Notes under the pieces: model-generated | The model's input: the letters and a program-made list of their open reading frames with translations, nothing else | Database searches by the model: none | Told to the model about the DNA's origin: nothing | Made by a program: the position numbers and the translations under genes | Part shown: positions 1-11,807 of the stretch, one piece after another | How positions within the stretch are numbered: the stretch's first letter is position 1 | Layout of the letters: each line of letters starts with the position of its first letter | Source of the DNA: Pleurotus djamor | Taxonomy: Eukaryota > Basidiomycota > Agaricomycetes > Agaricales > Pleurotaceae | Direction of reading: 5' to 3' | DNA: 64,000 nt | Assembly (NCBI GenBank): GCA_029747585.1 | Contig: JAPEVF010000097.1 | Coordinates: 49,282 to 113,281, forward strand

Positions 1-351
1 GCATGAAGATAGGTGACCAAGAAAGCCTTCGCAATCGTTGCAGGAGCGAGTATGCGAAAAAGACCCAAGCGATGTGAGCTCCCAGGTCGATTGGAGACCA
101 AGAGAGGGGTTCATGGTGGTTTGGGATCAAGCGCAGCAGCGACGAGCACCGCGACGCGTAGGCTTGGAACCAATACGAGGAATGAGTTGTATAACGCGTC
201 GCTGTCGCGTCCGTCGAACTGAAGGCGGCTCGCTCTGCGTGACGTGACTTGGTCAGTGACAATTAAGTCATGTGCGGAAAGGGGCCGCGTCGAATTCAGC
301 TCCAGCGTCTGACTTGCGTCTACTACCAGGAACGTTCAACCGGATCATTTG
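1..351. other. Gene-free left edge
   Basis: No exon with recognisable protein similarity was found here. Two short overlapping open frames occur on the plus strand but lack any family motif. The right end should hold the promoter and 5' UTR of the F-box gene that follows. Confidence 0.4.
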
Positions 352-1475
352 ATGACGATGAGCTGGCTTCCTCCAGAACTGATCGCCATCATCGGGCTGT
401 ATCTCAACCGAGATGAGCTTAGCGTCATGAGCTTATCGTGCCAGGCATATCATGATGCACTTCGAGCTATCATTTTCCAAAACATTAAAATCGATTCAGA
501 TGAGGACCTGTGCCAGCTCGACGAGCTCCCCAAACGAATCGCCAACGCTGCAGTCAGGTACGAGGCTCTACTATGCTTGATGGTACGCTGGACTCACGAC
601 TTGTATCAGACACGTAACTCTGCGGCATCGTGAGGGAATATCAATGGCATACCATCAGGCTTACGCTTACGAGGAATTGGCCCGCTTTACTTGCCTGAAG
701 TCCCTGAAAGTCGAGATTCGCGACAAAGAAAGCTGTCATTACACCCTTCAACACCGACCTGGACACCAGGGAGCTACAGGCTTCACGCATATGCTCCATG
801 ACCTTCGACATCTCATGCGGTGTCTATCTCGGATTGATCTCCCCCTCGAGCACCTCGCCATCAAGTTGGAGTCTTCTCACATTTGTGAGCCTCTCACATT
901 CCGCGATCTGCCCCCTCTGCCTCCTTTGAAGACATTCAGTGTCAACTTCGCTGCATATCCCGACGACCTGAAACCCAACTTCAACTTATTATTACTCTCT
1001 GTGCTGACTCCGTCCCAACACACTCTGACTACTCTGGAGTGGAATATCATGGTCGACCTAGAAGAAATAGATGAACTCGCACCCGTCTTCGCTTTGATGC
1101 CCAACGTAACTGACGTAACCTTTATTTGGTCCATGCTCTGCCTTGCCAACACCGACGAACTCGTGAGCTCTCCTTCACAGTTTTGCTGCACACTCGCCTA
1201 ATTTCTCATAAAGGAACAACTGTTTACCCAATTTACACTGTTAACCAACCTCAGAATCCTCCGTATGGGTTGCCACATGAACTATTTTTTTACAACGAGC
1301 ATTGCGCAAACTACTGCCACCTCTCGTCGAAAGGCTCGCGCTAACATGTCCCAACCTTCAGTCTTGCTTTTGGTACACCGCAGAATTTCACGAAGATTTC
1401 TCCTATCGCTACGACCTGATCCAAGAAGGTGGTAATCGAATTGTCCGTGGTCAACCATGTGACTGGGTTACTTAG
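352..1475 (+). CDS. F-box/LRR-like protein, subfamily 1
   Basis: Likely substrate-receptor subunit of an SCF ubiquitin ligase. The N-terminus reads LPPELIAIIGLYL, the F-box start, followed by a leucine-rich region. Three exons fit: 352-557, 610-1162 and 1214-1475; the second opens with RHVTLRH, as in the paralogues at 26.2 and 27.4 kb. The last exon is in frame as far as a run of seven T at 1285-1291; beyond it the paralogous sequence (LLPPLVERLALTCPNL) continues one frame over to the stop at 1473-1475. One extra T explains this, either a sequencing error or a real frameshift. The start is the ATG at 352. The F-box assignment rests on motif and paralogy; the substrate is unknown. Confidence 0.75.
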
Positions 1476-1869
1476 TCGGTGGTGACGCGTGACGAGGGAT
1501 ATGGGGCGAGCGAAGAATGGGTCAAGGAACGACCGTCCAGCGTGTAGATATGCGGAGCTGGGGTTGAGTATGCACGCGGTGGCCTAAATCCAAGAGGCAG
1601 TCGCTCGACGATACCTTCAGTATCCCCTTGCATGGGTGCACCCTGGTGCTGATGCACGAGGACTCAACCTTCTTCGATACGTTTCGATCGAAATGGAGGC
1701 TCTCATAGAGTCAATAAGCTCATATCGCCGCGTTCATCCTCGGGCAGAACCCAGTCCTCAACCGATGAAAAGGATATAAATGTGTGCGTGCGGCTCCAGG
1801 AAGAAAGGACAGCCTGTACAAAACCACCCACTAAGGCACTCTCCACTCATCGACTATCATCCTATCCTC
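1476..1869. promoter_or_regulatory. Intergenic region with TATA-like box
   Basis: About 390 bp with no supported gene. A TATA-like stretch (GATATAAAT) lies near 1770-1778, roughly 95 bp before the start codon of the small secreted protein. That is a plausible core promoter, but fungal start sites vary, so this is an inference from position only. Confidence 0.35.
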
Positions 1870-2259
1870 ATGCTTTTCAAAACACACCCGCTTCTTCTCC
1901 TCAGCATTCTGGGTGCAATCACCCTCGCTGCCGTAGCGTCGCAACCCTCAGCTCCCAATGGAGTCCTCACCAAACCATCAGGCTGCCTTGAAAACGGCCA
2001 GATTTGCGGACTCGGCGTCCCTTGCTGTGTCGGGCTTGGTTGTATACAGACGGGACATGGGATGGGTGTAAGCACAATGGCTTAAGCTCGCAAAGGATAC
2101 AGCGCTGATCTCAATGGCCTCTCCTAGGGATGTGTACCATGTCAAAAAGGCTGGGTCGGGTGGTAAGTGTTTTGCTTAGGTCGGGCCTGGTCGCGTGGAA
2201 TCGCTGACGGTCCTACGTCTGAATTCAGTGAGGTCGTCGAGGAACCCGGTTCCGTTTAA
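1870..2259 (+). CDS. Small secreted 8-cysteine protein
   Basis: Predicted 87-residue secreted protein. Three exons join cleanly: 1870-2067, 2128-2162 and 2229-2259, each with canonical GT..AG borders. The first ~24 residues form a signal peptide with the hydrophobic core LLLLSILGAITLAAV. The mature part holds eight cysteines, spaced as one Cys, Cys after six residues, a CC pair, then four more, the last created exactly across the second intron. Eight cysteines in about 50 residues suggest four disulphide bonds and an apoplastic, effector-like or knottin-like fold. No named family was recognised, so the function is unknown. The start was chosen because the signal peptide begins right at this ATG. 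Confidence 0.7.
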
Positions 2260-2473
2260 CGTAGTAACGCAGCGAAATGGGTTGTGGTTCATGCTATACT
2301 TTGTAGGAAGGATTTGGGATTGGGACACATAGGATTCATTATTGTCACTTCATTCCGCTGTTATACTTCGATCTACTACCGCTTGGACTCATGTCGATGA
2401 CTAAGAGCTTTCCACTTAGTCGGCTAGTCCATCATACGAGAAGTCAGAGAGACCTACGAGATGCGAACCCCCT

Positions 2474-3481
2474 TCAAAATTCCCCAACCTTGATGGGGAC
2501 ATCCACGAATTCCTCCCCGATCTGTGTATGCTGGGTTGTAGAGGCGAAGAGTAAGGACGATGCAGCAATGATACAAACTATCATGTACACACCTCTGAGA
2601 ACCCTACGTAGCCAAAGTCTACATAAATGCATTTCAAGATCAGATGCATTGGTTCGAGAGCCACAGGGAACCGTGTAGTACTTACTGAAGTTGATCTCCT
2701 TGGACGGATCAAGGCACTGGAAAACTGTCATCCAGTTGATTGACGTTGAGCCAACGCGACTCTTAGAGACGTAGATGGAATTAGTTCAACAGGGTCTGAG
2801 CGTAGGCCGAGGGATTAACAAGCAGACTCACGCTCGCTTCTTTCACATATTCGACTTTATGGTATGTCGAAGTGGTGTATGAGTTTTGCCTGAGACCACT
2901 AAGGATGAAATCCTGTATGTACTTGGCCTCGAATGTGAACGTCTCATTGCCTTGATTCCTAAACATCTGCATTTGGTTGGTGTAGGAGATCGTATCTGAA
3001 AAAGAGACGGTCAGCAATCGACATATTCAGAACCGTAGAGCACTGACATTTGCGACTTCCATCGTCTTGATCGACACCAGAATTCGGCTCGGGGTAATTC
3101 CCAAGAAAGATCACCGAGGTTTCATCTCTTGGTGGACGAACGGTAAGGGAGTGCAACGTCCAGTCCACCGCACGATTGAAGGTTCCCCGATGAACCATGA
3201 TGAGATAAACTCTTCCATTGTTCGCCTGAAAGTTTGGATCGGTGGGATTTGCGTTGACCGCGTATTTGTGAAGAGATACGTTCCAGGTGACCAAGGCGTC
3301 GGACTCGAAGTACGACCATTCTTTATTGGTCAAGATAGGTATTTCCGTCCTAAGGGTAAGCAGAGTCAGGTCGTTCAATATAGCGAGCAGAGAACTAGGT
3401 GACGGAGACTGGGACGTACAGTTTGAAGAAAGAGGTGCCAATGGGTGGGGTGAGGCCATCGAAAGTCTCTCTTGCAGACAT
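2474..3481 (-). CDS. Unrecognised family NGLTPPIG, copy A
   Basis: One of three paralogues in this window (others at 3.8-4.8 and 16.0-16.9 kb). About six exons; exon 1 encodes MSARETFDGLTPPIGTSFFK and a phase-2 intron of about 70 bp follows. Shared landmarks in order are GLTPPIGTSFFK, LHKYAVNANPTDPNFQ, GRVYLIMVHRGTF, a hydrophilic centre, FRNQGNETFTFEAKY, FQCLDPSKEINF, and the C-terminal PIKVGEF followed by the stop at 2474-2476. There is no signal peptide or membrane helix, so it is probably a soluble intracellular protein of roughly 220-230 residues. I do not recognise the family and assign no function. Confidence 0.65.
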
Positions 3482-3826
3482 AGCGTGGATGTGAAGAGGG
3501 GGTACGATGGAATAAAAAGGCTAGGTCAAGCCTTTTAAACGTTCGATCGGTGTGCGCAGAGAATGAGAGAATCGGCGCGTCATCTGAAGCTACAACAAAC
3601 TTCTCACAGAACCCGCGAAGAAGAGTCTGCAGAGAAACAGATAAGCAGCTCAAGTTCCGCTTCACTGAATACACTGCCACTATCCGGGTGAGCAGAAGCT
3701 CCCCATGTGCAGACTTTCGTGAGTCGGAATTTGAGAGGTGTTACGCAAAAGGAAGCGAACAGGATGGCTTTGTGGCTCGGACAAGGTACATTGTCGTAGC
3801 TTTTATAGAGGAACTCCATGGTGTAC

Positions 3827-4799
3827 TCAGAATTCTCCAACGTTGATGGTCATGCTCTGATAAAACTCGGATATCTGTTGAACCTAAACACAGGTGAGAC
3901 GCGGCTTGATGATGAGGGAGGTACATATGAGCACGTACCCCTGCTGCTCCAACATGACCGAAAGCTGCAGGAAGTGACACTGAGTGACCGATCGGCGGTG
4001 AGAAGGAGCTGAATACCTACTCAGTTTGATTTCCTTAGTAGGGTCGAGGCATTGCAAAACAGAGAGACCGTTTATCGCTGTCAGTCCAACATTTTTCTGT
4101 GGCGAGGCAAGGTCAATGGCTGCGCGGACGAAATGTAAAGGGTGTGCGGACTGACGTCGGTCTCCTTGGAATATCCGAATTCGTGTTCGCTTGGGAAGGT
4201 CGACCCATTCTGCTGGACTTGAAGGACGTAGTCATTTTGATACCTCGCTTCAAAGACAAACACTTCATTTCCTTGATTTTTGAACATCGGCATTTGCTGG
4301 GTGTAGTTGATAGAATCTGAACAAAGATGGCGAAATGGAGCAATCGTCTCTGCACACGGAGGCAGCCAACGTACATTTGACTGAACCATCCTCTTGAGCG
4401 ACGCCAGAGTTCTGTCCAGGGGTAATGGTATCCAGAATAACAGTTTTCTCGCTTTTGTCTAGGCTGACTTCGAGCATCTGCATCGTCCACGAAGCAGCAC
4501 GACTGAAAGAGCCTCTGTGAACCATGACAATGTAGATCCTCCCATTCTTCGCTTGAAAATCCGGGTCCGTGGGGGATGCATTGACCGCATATTTGTAAAG
4601 AGTAACGCCCCATGTCACGCGCAAGTCAGTATCGTAAGGGGGAAAATCTTGGTCATCGAGAAGAAGTATATCAGTCCTGCGATGAGCATGAGAATGAATG
4701 TGATTGAAACGGTGAAGAATAGCAGAGGCACGCCCACATTTTGAAGAAACTAGTTCCGATCGGGGGAGTGAGGCCATTGTAGTTGTCTCGAACAGACAT
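3827..4799 (-). CDS. Unrecognised family NGLTPPIG, copy B
   Basis: Tandem neighbour of copy A on the same strand, with the same exon plan. Exon 1 encodes MSVRDNYNGLTPPIGTSFFK; the next reads DILLLDDQDFPPYDTDLRVTW, then LYKYAVNASPTDPDFQ and GRIYIVMVHRGSF. Later landmarks are YTQQMPMFKNQGNE, LQCLDPTKEIKL, FGHVGAAGV and the terminal TINVGEF. All introns have canonical borders and I saw no break. The spacing of about 350 bp to copy A suggests a local tandem duplication. Function unknown. Confidence 0.65.
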
Positions 4800-5505
4800 G
4801 GCGTGTGCAGGAAGGTCGGTCGCTGAGGACACAGTGTGGGGGTCATGGGCATTTATACTCCCCAGGAAGAAAGCACGCATAGACACTATTCGCGTCCGAC
4901 TCCAAGCACATGCATAATGTACCTTGGGTGGGCTCACTGCGGCGATGATGTGACTAGAATCATCGATGGGTGGCACTACTCGCGATCGAGCCAATCTGGC
5001 CTCTCCACTGCGGTAATGGGGGTGGTAAAGCACTCTAGCTGAGTTCGGAGACAACTCGATTGGCTCGCTAAACTGATTCCTCTGCGCCAATGCGATACGT
5101 CTATCCGAGACCCAAAGTACCAGGTTACGAGCGCGACTATTGAGCAAAGTCTCGACATGGCTTGCACGGAAATTTAGCAGATATACTTACATAGGTATAA
5201 TTCCATTCAAAGGACGAATTCATGAGGTCGACGTTGGTGGCCATTTGATTGAGAGCGTTCCATAGTTATCGCAGACCACGAAGCGGTGCGGGCCCACTCC
5301 GGCGATGAGGTTGGGCTGGAGGAATGGATTGTGGTGGTGGTGAGACGAAAGCCGCAAGCGCTTGCGTAGCGCCCGTCCAAACACCCACAACGGCACCTTG
5401 GTCACTCCCTTCTCAGTCCACCACACCTTCCCAATCATCCCTGTCATGCCAATTTCGTAACTTTATCATAGACCTCGCTTTCGATATAACCCATAGAATC
5501 AACTA
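4800..5505. other. Gene-poor stretch between copy B and the carrier gene
   Basis: About 700 bp without a supported gene. An open minus-strand frame runs upstream from the start of copy B but shows no motif. A short minus-strand stretch near 5223-5245 reads LSIKWPPT, the same seven-residue core as in the DNAJC11-type gene at 61 kb; it is too short to call a gene fragment. The right end must contain the promoter of the mitochondrial carrier. Confidence 0.4.
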
Positions 5506-6956
5506 ATGCCTGCTCTGGACGAAATCCTCGACGATGAGCCGCCAATCATCACCCTACGCTCGGCGGCCAAAGATATCGCAATTGGTAGCGTGAGTCTATA
5601 AATCCCAATAGAGTCGCATTTCTTTCTGCTGAACCGATTTTCTCTCGGTTTAGATAGCAGGGATGGTCTCGGAGGTCTTTGAATACCCATTTGACCTGGC
5701 CAAAGTCCGGCTACAGTCGCAGCTTTTGACCGCTTCGAGTTCTTCGACGTTACGGTTCGATGGACCCATAGACTGCCTGAAGCAGACATTTAGAGACGAG
5801 GGAGTACGAGGCCTATACAGGGTCAGCTCGCCTTTCTGTTTTCATTGGGAGCTTGCGAAATTGACTGGTTCTAGGGAGTCCAAGTGCCCATGGTCGGGAC
5901 AATGGCGGAGACGGCCATTCTCTTCTTTGCGTACACGTCTTACCAGAACCTCATACGGCGATACACGTCCACCCCCAGCAACTATGACCCAATGCGCAAA
6001 CTTTCCGCAGCTCAATACGCCGTGGCTGGCGCATGTGCGGGAGCCACGGCCAGCTTCATCCTGTGAATATCTCTCAATCTCTTTTCCTCTCACAGAGACC
6101 TTTCTAATGAATTCAACCCTTCAATTTCTCTCTCAGAANCCCCATAGAATTAATAAAATGCAAAATGCAAGTCCAACTTATGGCTTCGGCCCCGCTATCA
6201 ACAACCCCAATTCCAACCCCCACTCCTTCTGTATCAACTACTGCGACGACTTCCTCTATTCTCTCCCGTGTATCCACCCCTTCGTCTTTCTCGTCTCCCG
6301 CTATTATGGCCTCCCCTCCTAGAGATACGCGTTCATTTACATCCGCCGCCGGTTACCCTGGTCCAATCAACCTCCTCCGCTCCACCATCCGCACCCACGG
6401 AGTCTCAGGTCTTTGGCTCGGCCACACCGGTACCCTCCTACGTGAAGCCGGTGGTAACGCCGCCTGGTTCGCCGTCAAAGAAACCATATCTGCCGCACTC
6501 ATCAAGAGAAGATTACGCAACTCCTCATTCTCATCGATCGATCAGCCACCTTCCGTTGCTGGTATGACATCACCGCGTCCACCACGTCCACCAGTGAAGA
6601 GGAGCCACAGACGAAATGCCGAGATTCTCCCCTGGGAGTCAGCGGTCTCTGGTGCCATCGCAGGTGCCTGTGGGACGGTCGTTTCCTACCCAGCAGATAC
6701 GGTCAAAAGTGCGATGCAGACATCGGATGAGCTTCGGTCCCTTCGAGCACCTCTGTCCCCCACGACAGTCTCTACGACGTCGATACCAGCCGCCGGTTTT
6801 TTGGCAACATTCAAGAGGATGTACGCCAGCCATGGTATCCGAGGTATGTATGCTGGATGTGGGATGACGGCTTTGAAAGCTATTCCAGTTAGCGGGATAT
6901 TATTTGTTGTTTATGATGGCTTGAATTCTTTAGCAGATAGATACTTCGTTGTTTGA
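5506..6956 (+). CDS. Mitochondrial carrier, ornithine/basic amino acid type (ARG11/ORT1-like)
   Basis: Inner-membrane carrier of the SLC25 family, predicted to exchange ornithine and related amino acids between matrix and cytosol for arginine metabolism. Four exons (5506-5589, 5654-5821, 5875-6062, 6137-6956) give 419 residues. The three signature motifs are present: YPFDLAKVRLQ in repeat 1, TPIELIKCKMQ at the start of repeat 2, and YPADTVKSAMQ in repeat 3, with AGACGTVVSY before the last. TPIELIK matches the ARG11/ORT1 branch. An Ala/Ser/Thr/Pro-rich insertion of about 45 residues follows the second motif. The base N at 6139 falls in a C-run and probably stands for C, giving the Thr of TPIEL. 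Substrate assignment is by motif only. Confidence 0.85.
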
Positions 6957-7030
6957 AGAGGTGTAGAGTGCATTTACTGCTCTTTTTCGGTTAACACCGA
7001 ATGGACCGCATTGGTACCTGCTCAGTATAT

Positions 7031-7114
7031 TCTCTGTTAGTATATCGGTTAGTACACGCGCCTGTCACTCCTGTCAAATCGCGCGAAAGCTGGGTTCGAC
7101 TCCCAGACAGAGAG
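7031..7114 (+). tRNA. tRNA-Asp(GTC) with 12-nt intron
   Basis: The acceptor stem pairs TCTCTGT with ACAGAGA, followed by discriminator G at 7114. The anticodon stem pairs CGCGC with GCGCG; the loop starts CTGTCA, giving anticodon GTC, and a 12-nt intron sits after position 37. The T arm reads CTGGG-TTCGACT-CCCAG. Removal of the intron leaves 72 nt. Confidence 0.9.
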
Positions 7115-7214
7115 GTCACAAATGCGTTGCATTTCTTTTTCCTGCACGGTACTCTATATCTCGTTTCACTAAAAGGTGTCCACATGTTTAGTGATAATAC
7201 TACGGGGATCATTA

Positions 7215-9368
7215 TCATGATGCACATTCAGCGTCCCAGTCTACAGGGGTAAGTTCTTTTACCCTCGCTTGGAAAGTAGCGAATACACAGAATTCCGGAT
7301 GACCCGGAAGATGATTGCCAGCTTCACGACAGAATGGTATGTTCATGTTCTTGTTTTGATATCGCATCCGAACATCTGTTGAGCAATTTGAATACGTCAT
7401 CATCTTGCACCATACACAAGATGAGGACTTACAATGGGTTTGGGGCTTAAACGGGGAGAGCAACGACTGTATGTACGAAGAGCTAGTATCACGAGGACCA
7501 GAGAAGAGTTCGAAAGTGATCGACGCAGTGAAAGCCGGCCACCTGTTTACCTCCCCATCAGATACTCAATCAGTATGTGATCGGAAGCGTGCGACATACT
7601 TCTCATCAAAAACGTCCAGCGTAGAAGCCATCGCGGCGATCGCGGTATCATGGGTACTATGGACTAGAATTCTTGTCGGGTCGGCTTGACCACGGTCGAC
7701 TTTACTCTGCATCTTCCGCGTTAGGTCACTCAAGAGAGGACCCATACCAAGTCGTCTGACTTCTTCAGTTTTATCTGGGAAACGTGAGTATTGTATGGGG
7801 AGACGTTGAAGGCTTACTCACAGCCTAAAGCCCAGGACGAGGGTGTTGGGATCAGAAGGAAAGAAGCTTGAAAAGAACGGAATACCTGAAAACCATTCAT
7901 TGACTATGCTCGTCTCCTACGATGTCATTCAGAACAAGGAGCGGCAACAGTGCGTGGGCGACGTACTAACAGATTCACAACATCGGAGTCATGAAACTCG
8001 GGCGGAACCTCGATACCATGAGCCATAGCTGCGCGAACCTAGAAAAGTCGCAAGGGTATGAGATACATGAGTAAATCGCTAGATGTGGCAGGCTCACTGA
8101 CCGTATCCATGATTCCCGAAGCTCGTGGTTTGCCATCGACGCGAACAGGACGCCCGCCAATGTATTTGGATAACTTGCTGTCCAAGGGTTCGAGTAGCGG
8201 GTTGTACTTGGTAGCAGCGGCTGAGAGAGTTGTGCTGTGAGAAGAGAAAGGGTAACACACGACCGAGACGTACTAACCTCGTGCAAAACCGATTTGAAGA
8301 ATTTCAAGTCGCTTGCATGTATAGGTGTTTCCGAGGAGATTTTCGTCCTTGCCATTTCTGGCACAGAAGCTGATTAGCTACTCATTCATTCGAAGCAAAT
8401 TAAGCTCATACCGAATTCGTATGGGAGGTACGTCATTACCACGGCATTTGTGCATGGGGTATAGGCCAGATATGATATGTTGGAGAGACTCCATTGTTCG
8501 TGGCATATTAGTCGAGCTGTTGTGAATCATGATGATGAGTTAGTGCCTAGGTAGGGCTGGATGCGTACCGAAAATAGGCTACATCAGACTGCCAATTGTC
8601 CGGAAGGAAACCAAGTCTACGACAAGGACTCAGCGACCGCGAACGCACTTCGAGATAAACAGGGCGGCCTACCTTTCAATGTAAAGCTTTCGTAAGTTCG
8701 TTCCGTATCCAAAAGTCGACTGAATGAACGCGCTTCGGTAAGGGGTTTCAGATCACGCCTTGAAGTACCGGACGTCACCTTTCTACCAACATCAGTTAGC
8801 TCCCCGAGGAGACTAGTGAGCGAAGAGAATAAAAGTAAAGAAAACCCAAGTCAGGAAACAGATTCTTTGAACGGCGCCCCATCTACAGCCAATGGTGATA
8901 CACAGATTACTCACCATTCGTCCTCGACACTCGTCCCGTCCTTTCTCTCCACATACCTTCGCATCAGAATACCACCCATATTGCTATTCAATTCATCTCT
9001 GAAGCGCCGCGCTTCTTTGCAGAGCATCCAATGCGAAGGAATCGACGCAGGAGGATCGGCAAGTCGCACACCCACCGGAGCGCGTTCACCTAAACGGTTA
9101 GGCATTCAGAACACATATCCAAGAAGATACGAGTAGCTTTATGCCCACCATGCCGTATATATACATGAACTTGCTCCAGTTCCAATCCCTCAGGCGCGAC
9201 GGGGTACCCCTCCACATCAAGCGGTTCTTCAGGGAGCATGCTGGGAGCTCGAAGTTGCGCGTCGGCGTTGAAGGAGGAATTGGTAGGAGTTGCGGAGACA
9301 AGAGATATCTTAGACAAAATGAAGCAGGTTAATCCGAGCAATGGGGCGGCCTTCGTAGGTATGCGCAT
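7215..9368 (-). CDS. Histidine acid phosphatase, lysophosphatidic acid phosphatase (ACP6) type
   Basis: Phosphomonoesterase of the histidine phosphatase superfamily. About 13 small exons join in frame. An N-terminal hydrophobic segment (LLGLTCFILSKISLVSA) looks like a signal peptide or anchor. The catalytic RHGERAPV spans the first intron. Next come LLGELTDVGR, LRKLYIERLGFLPDNW, FRSTNMPRTMESL (the ACP6 hallmark), IGGRPVRVDGKPRASG, RRLGMGPLLSDL, the proton-donor region VHSTHDTAIAAM, FDEKWPAFTASITFELF, and a C-terminus ending before the stop at 7215-7217. Length and motif order match ACP6-like enzymes that turn lysophosphatidate into monoacylglycerol. The substrate is inferred from family resemblance only. 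Confidence 0.85.
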
Positions 9369-9604
9369 GGAAGGATGGTTCGTGACAAGAGCAAGACACG
9401 AGATAAATTAAACGCGCGCTCAAGTTAGCGCCGCAGGCCCCTAGTCCCTTTTTAGTACCAGTATCTTTGCAGGCTTTCAATGGGGATTCCCACTTGAAAG
9501 TAACGGAACATTTAGATTCATATCCGATGCCTAGAGAGCCTTACTAGATACGTACTACGGCATGTGATGAGTAGAAATTGTTATTGGAGTGAACCCCCTA
9601 TGCC
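9369..9604. repeat. Flank shared with the region at 11.70-11.79 kb
   Basis: The segment at about 9478-9570 (TGGGGATTCCC ... AGATACGTACTACGG) resembles 11708-11776 (TGGGGATTTCC ... AGATACGTACTACAGG), the 3' flank of the neighbouring membrane-protein copy. This shows that the tandem duplication unit includes the downstream sequence. No gene was seen here. Confidence 0.5.
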
Positions 9605-11333
9605 CTACTCAACTGGCGTTTCGTTGTTTGATATGCGAGGAGGTCCAGGAAATCTCTGAGGAACGGACGTGAACACTCTCGATGTTCTCGCTTGGCTGAT
9701 TGCCAATCTGTTGGACATGACCACACTGAGAATGGCATGATGACTGAATTGGTTGAAGATATCCCTTGGATGATTGACGGCTAAGAAGTGGCCCCCGTTA
9801 ATCGATGGACCGGTATAGATGGAGAAAAAGAAATGGATACGAACATTTGTTAACCGTAACTGAAGAGGCAAGGCAAGTCAACATTCATATCAACATGAAG
9901 ATTCAAGTATTGGGCCACTGGGAGGAGCAACTGGTAACTTACTGTCATTGATCTCCGCGACGACCAGTGGGATTGTGACGTATATCGCCTATTGGGGTGA
10001 TTCAGTAGATCATATTTCATTGGAAGAGTGTGCGAAGGGTTCGGCTTACCACAACAGTCGTGAAATAAATAGCTGTAGGAGCCCCCGATTCCAATAGCTC
10101 GAAAGGCTGTATGTAACATTATTCAAACAAATAACAAAGAGGGAGAAAGGACGACAAACCCAAACGGCGCAATATGTCAGCATCAAACACCACATTGGCA
10201 GGGAGAACCTGAAATCACAAAGTCAATCGTGTCGATATGGTGGGGGGAAATAGAGTGGATTACTCGAAAGGATGAAGCATCAAAATGGCATGGTACTCAT
10301 CCACGATGTCATCAAGTCTTGATTCGAGGCGATCTGGATCGAAAATGTAGAGTTGACTTAGGAGCTGTTAGTATGGGGACGTACGTCGAGCTGCGAAATC
10401 GATCATCCCATCTCGCCTCGCTTCATCAATCGCTCGATCCTACCGACAAGGCCAGGTTCGGGAATGAGGATCAAATAATTCGAATGAAGGCAAAGAAACG
10501 CACCAAGTCAAGGATAGCTTGTAGCCATAATTGAGTAATTTCGGACTTGCTTTCACGGAGCTTCGAGTAGAGATTCAAAGCGAAAGATCTCAAATTTGAA
10601 AGCGTTCGTGGAAGGACACTGTTTAGATTAGGCCACTTCATTGGTGAATCTTTGCCGGCGAGCTGATCCGCGGCCTGCTAGAGCGTGGTCACTTCATGGA
10701 AGGAGACGACATATGTAGCGACGTACATGAACAAGGGTGTCTTCATCGTCACCGTCATGTTCTGGGACCGATGATTCCAGCTTAGTATCTTCATAGAGAC
10801 CAAGCGCAACGGACAGCTCTACCAGAAGGGCGTTAAACTTCTCGTGCGTCGAAAGGGATATGTCACATCCAGGCTCATGGTAGCCAGGATGAATATTATC
10901 CGCAAAGATAACTATGTTTCTTGAAACAAGATCCCAGTGGTTGCGAGCAGACTGGAATCGAGCAGAAGACGTGAAGAACCTGTACGCGACGATCGCCGCG
11001 ACGTCCACAGACATGCTACAGCAAACATGGATATTTGCGTTGAGCACCGAAGCATCAGAACCTGGGATGGGAAAGGGGCGTACACGGAGAGTATGAGATA
11101 GTCAATAAAGTCTCGCTTGCGCGGTTCATCAGTCCGCATTACAACCATTATTGCCCAAAGTGTAAGGCAAAGGTTGATAGCTAATGACCACCATATGGGT
11201 CCCTTGTAAGAGAAATTCATGACCGGTGGGTTGATCAACCTTGAGCAGCACGAAAGGTAGCGATGAGGAGAGCAGAGTATGTTATCAAGCAAATCACTCA
11301 CAGGCGGCTCGGCTCGAATTCTTTTCGTCCCAT
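9605..11333 (-). CDS. Unrecognised one-pass membrane protein, copy 1
   Basis: Paralogue of the genes at 11.8-13.5 and 28.8-30.5 kb. Exon 1 encodes MGRKEFEPSRL; exon 2 carries a single clear membrane helix (WWSLAINLCLTLWAIMVV). A helical, mainly polar middle part follows, with FNALLVELSVALGLYED near 10.8 kb. A short segment TIPLVVAEINDS precedes the last intron, and the C-terminal exon reads AVNHPRDIFNQFSHHA and ends in NNETPVE with the stop at 9605-9607. Several exons in the centre could not be joined with certainty. No family or function was recognised. Confidence 0.5.
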
Positions 11334-11807
11334 TTCTACCGTTTGACTTGAACCTTGACGGAATGATAAGAGTCAGAGTCTAGAGAAAAAGGGGAACAGC
11401 ATCTTGATATACTGGAGCTCCTATCAGTCAGGGGAGGCGCCCATTCTTCTGTCTGGCAATGTCCACTCCGGGGTCCCACCACTCTTTCTGACCCGTAGCA
11501 ATCAGTATCCTATCCGTCGATGAAGCGAGGGCCTTTATTCTTCTTCCTCTCACTCGCCTCGTGGCACATGGTTGATTCCACTTTGGGTGACAAGACCGAA
11601 CGTCGGCGGTCGGAGGAGCGCGTCTGAAGTAGCGCCTACCTCCTAGAGACCCCTTGGAACACCAATAAATACTTAACACCGTCTCTCGCTGCGTTGCTTG
11701 ATCTCGATGGGGATTTCCAATTGATAACGTGTCACTTTCGTTCAGAGCCTCAGAGCCGTACGAGATACGTACTACAGGTCCGTGATTAGAGGATGCCTAT
11801 TGCTGAG

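Noticed and set aside
5220..5447. Minus-strand frame ending LSIKWPPTSTS as a DNAJC11 gene fragment
   Set aside because: Only about seven residues match the gene at 61 kb, with no J domain or other family motif around; chance similarity cannot be excluded.
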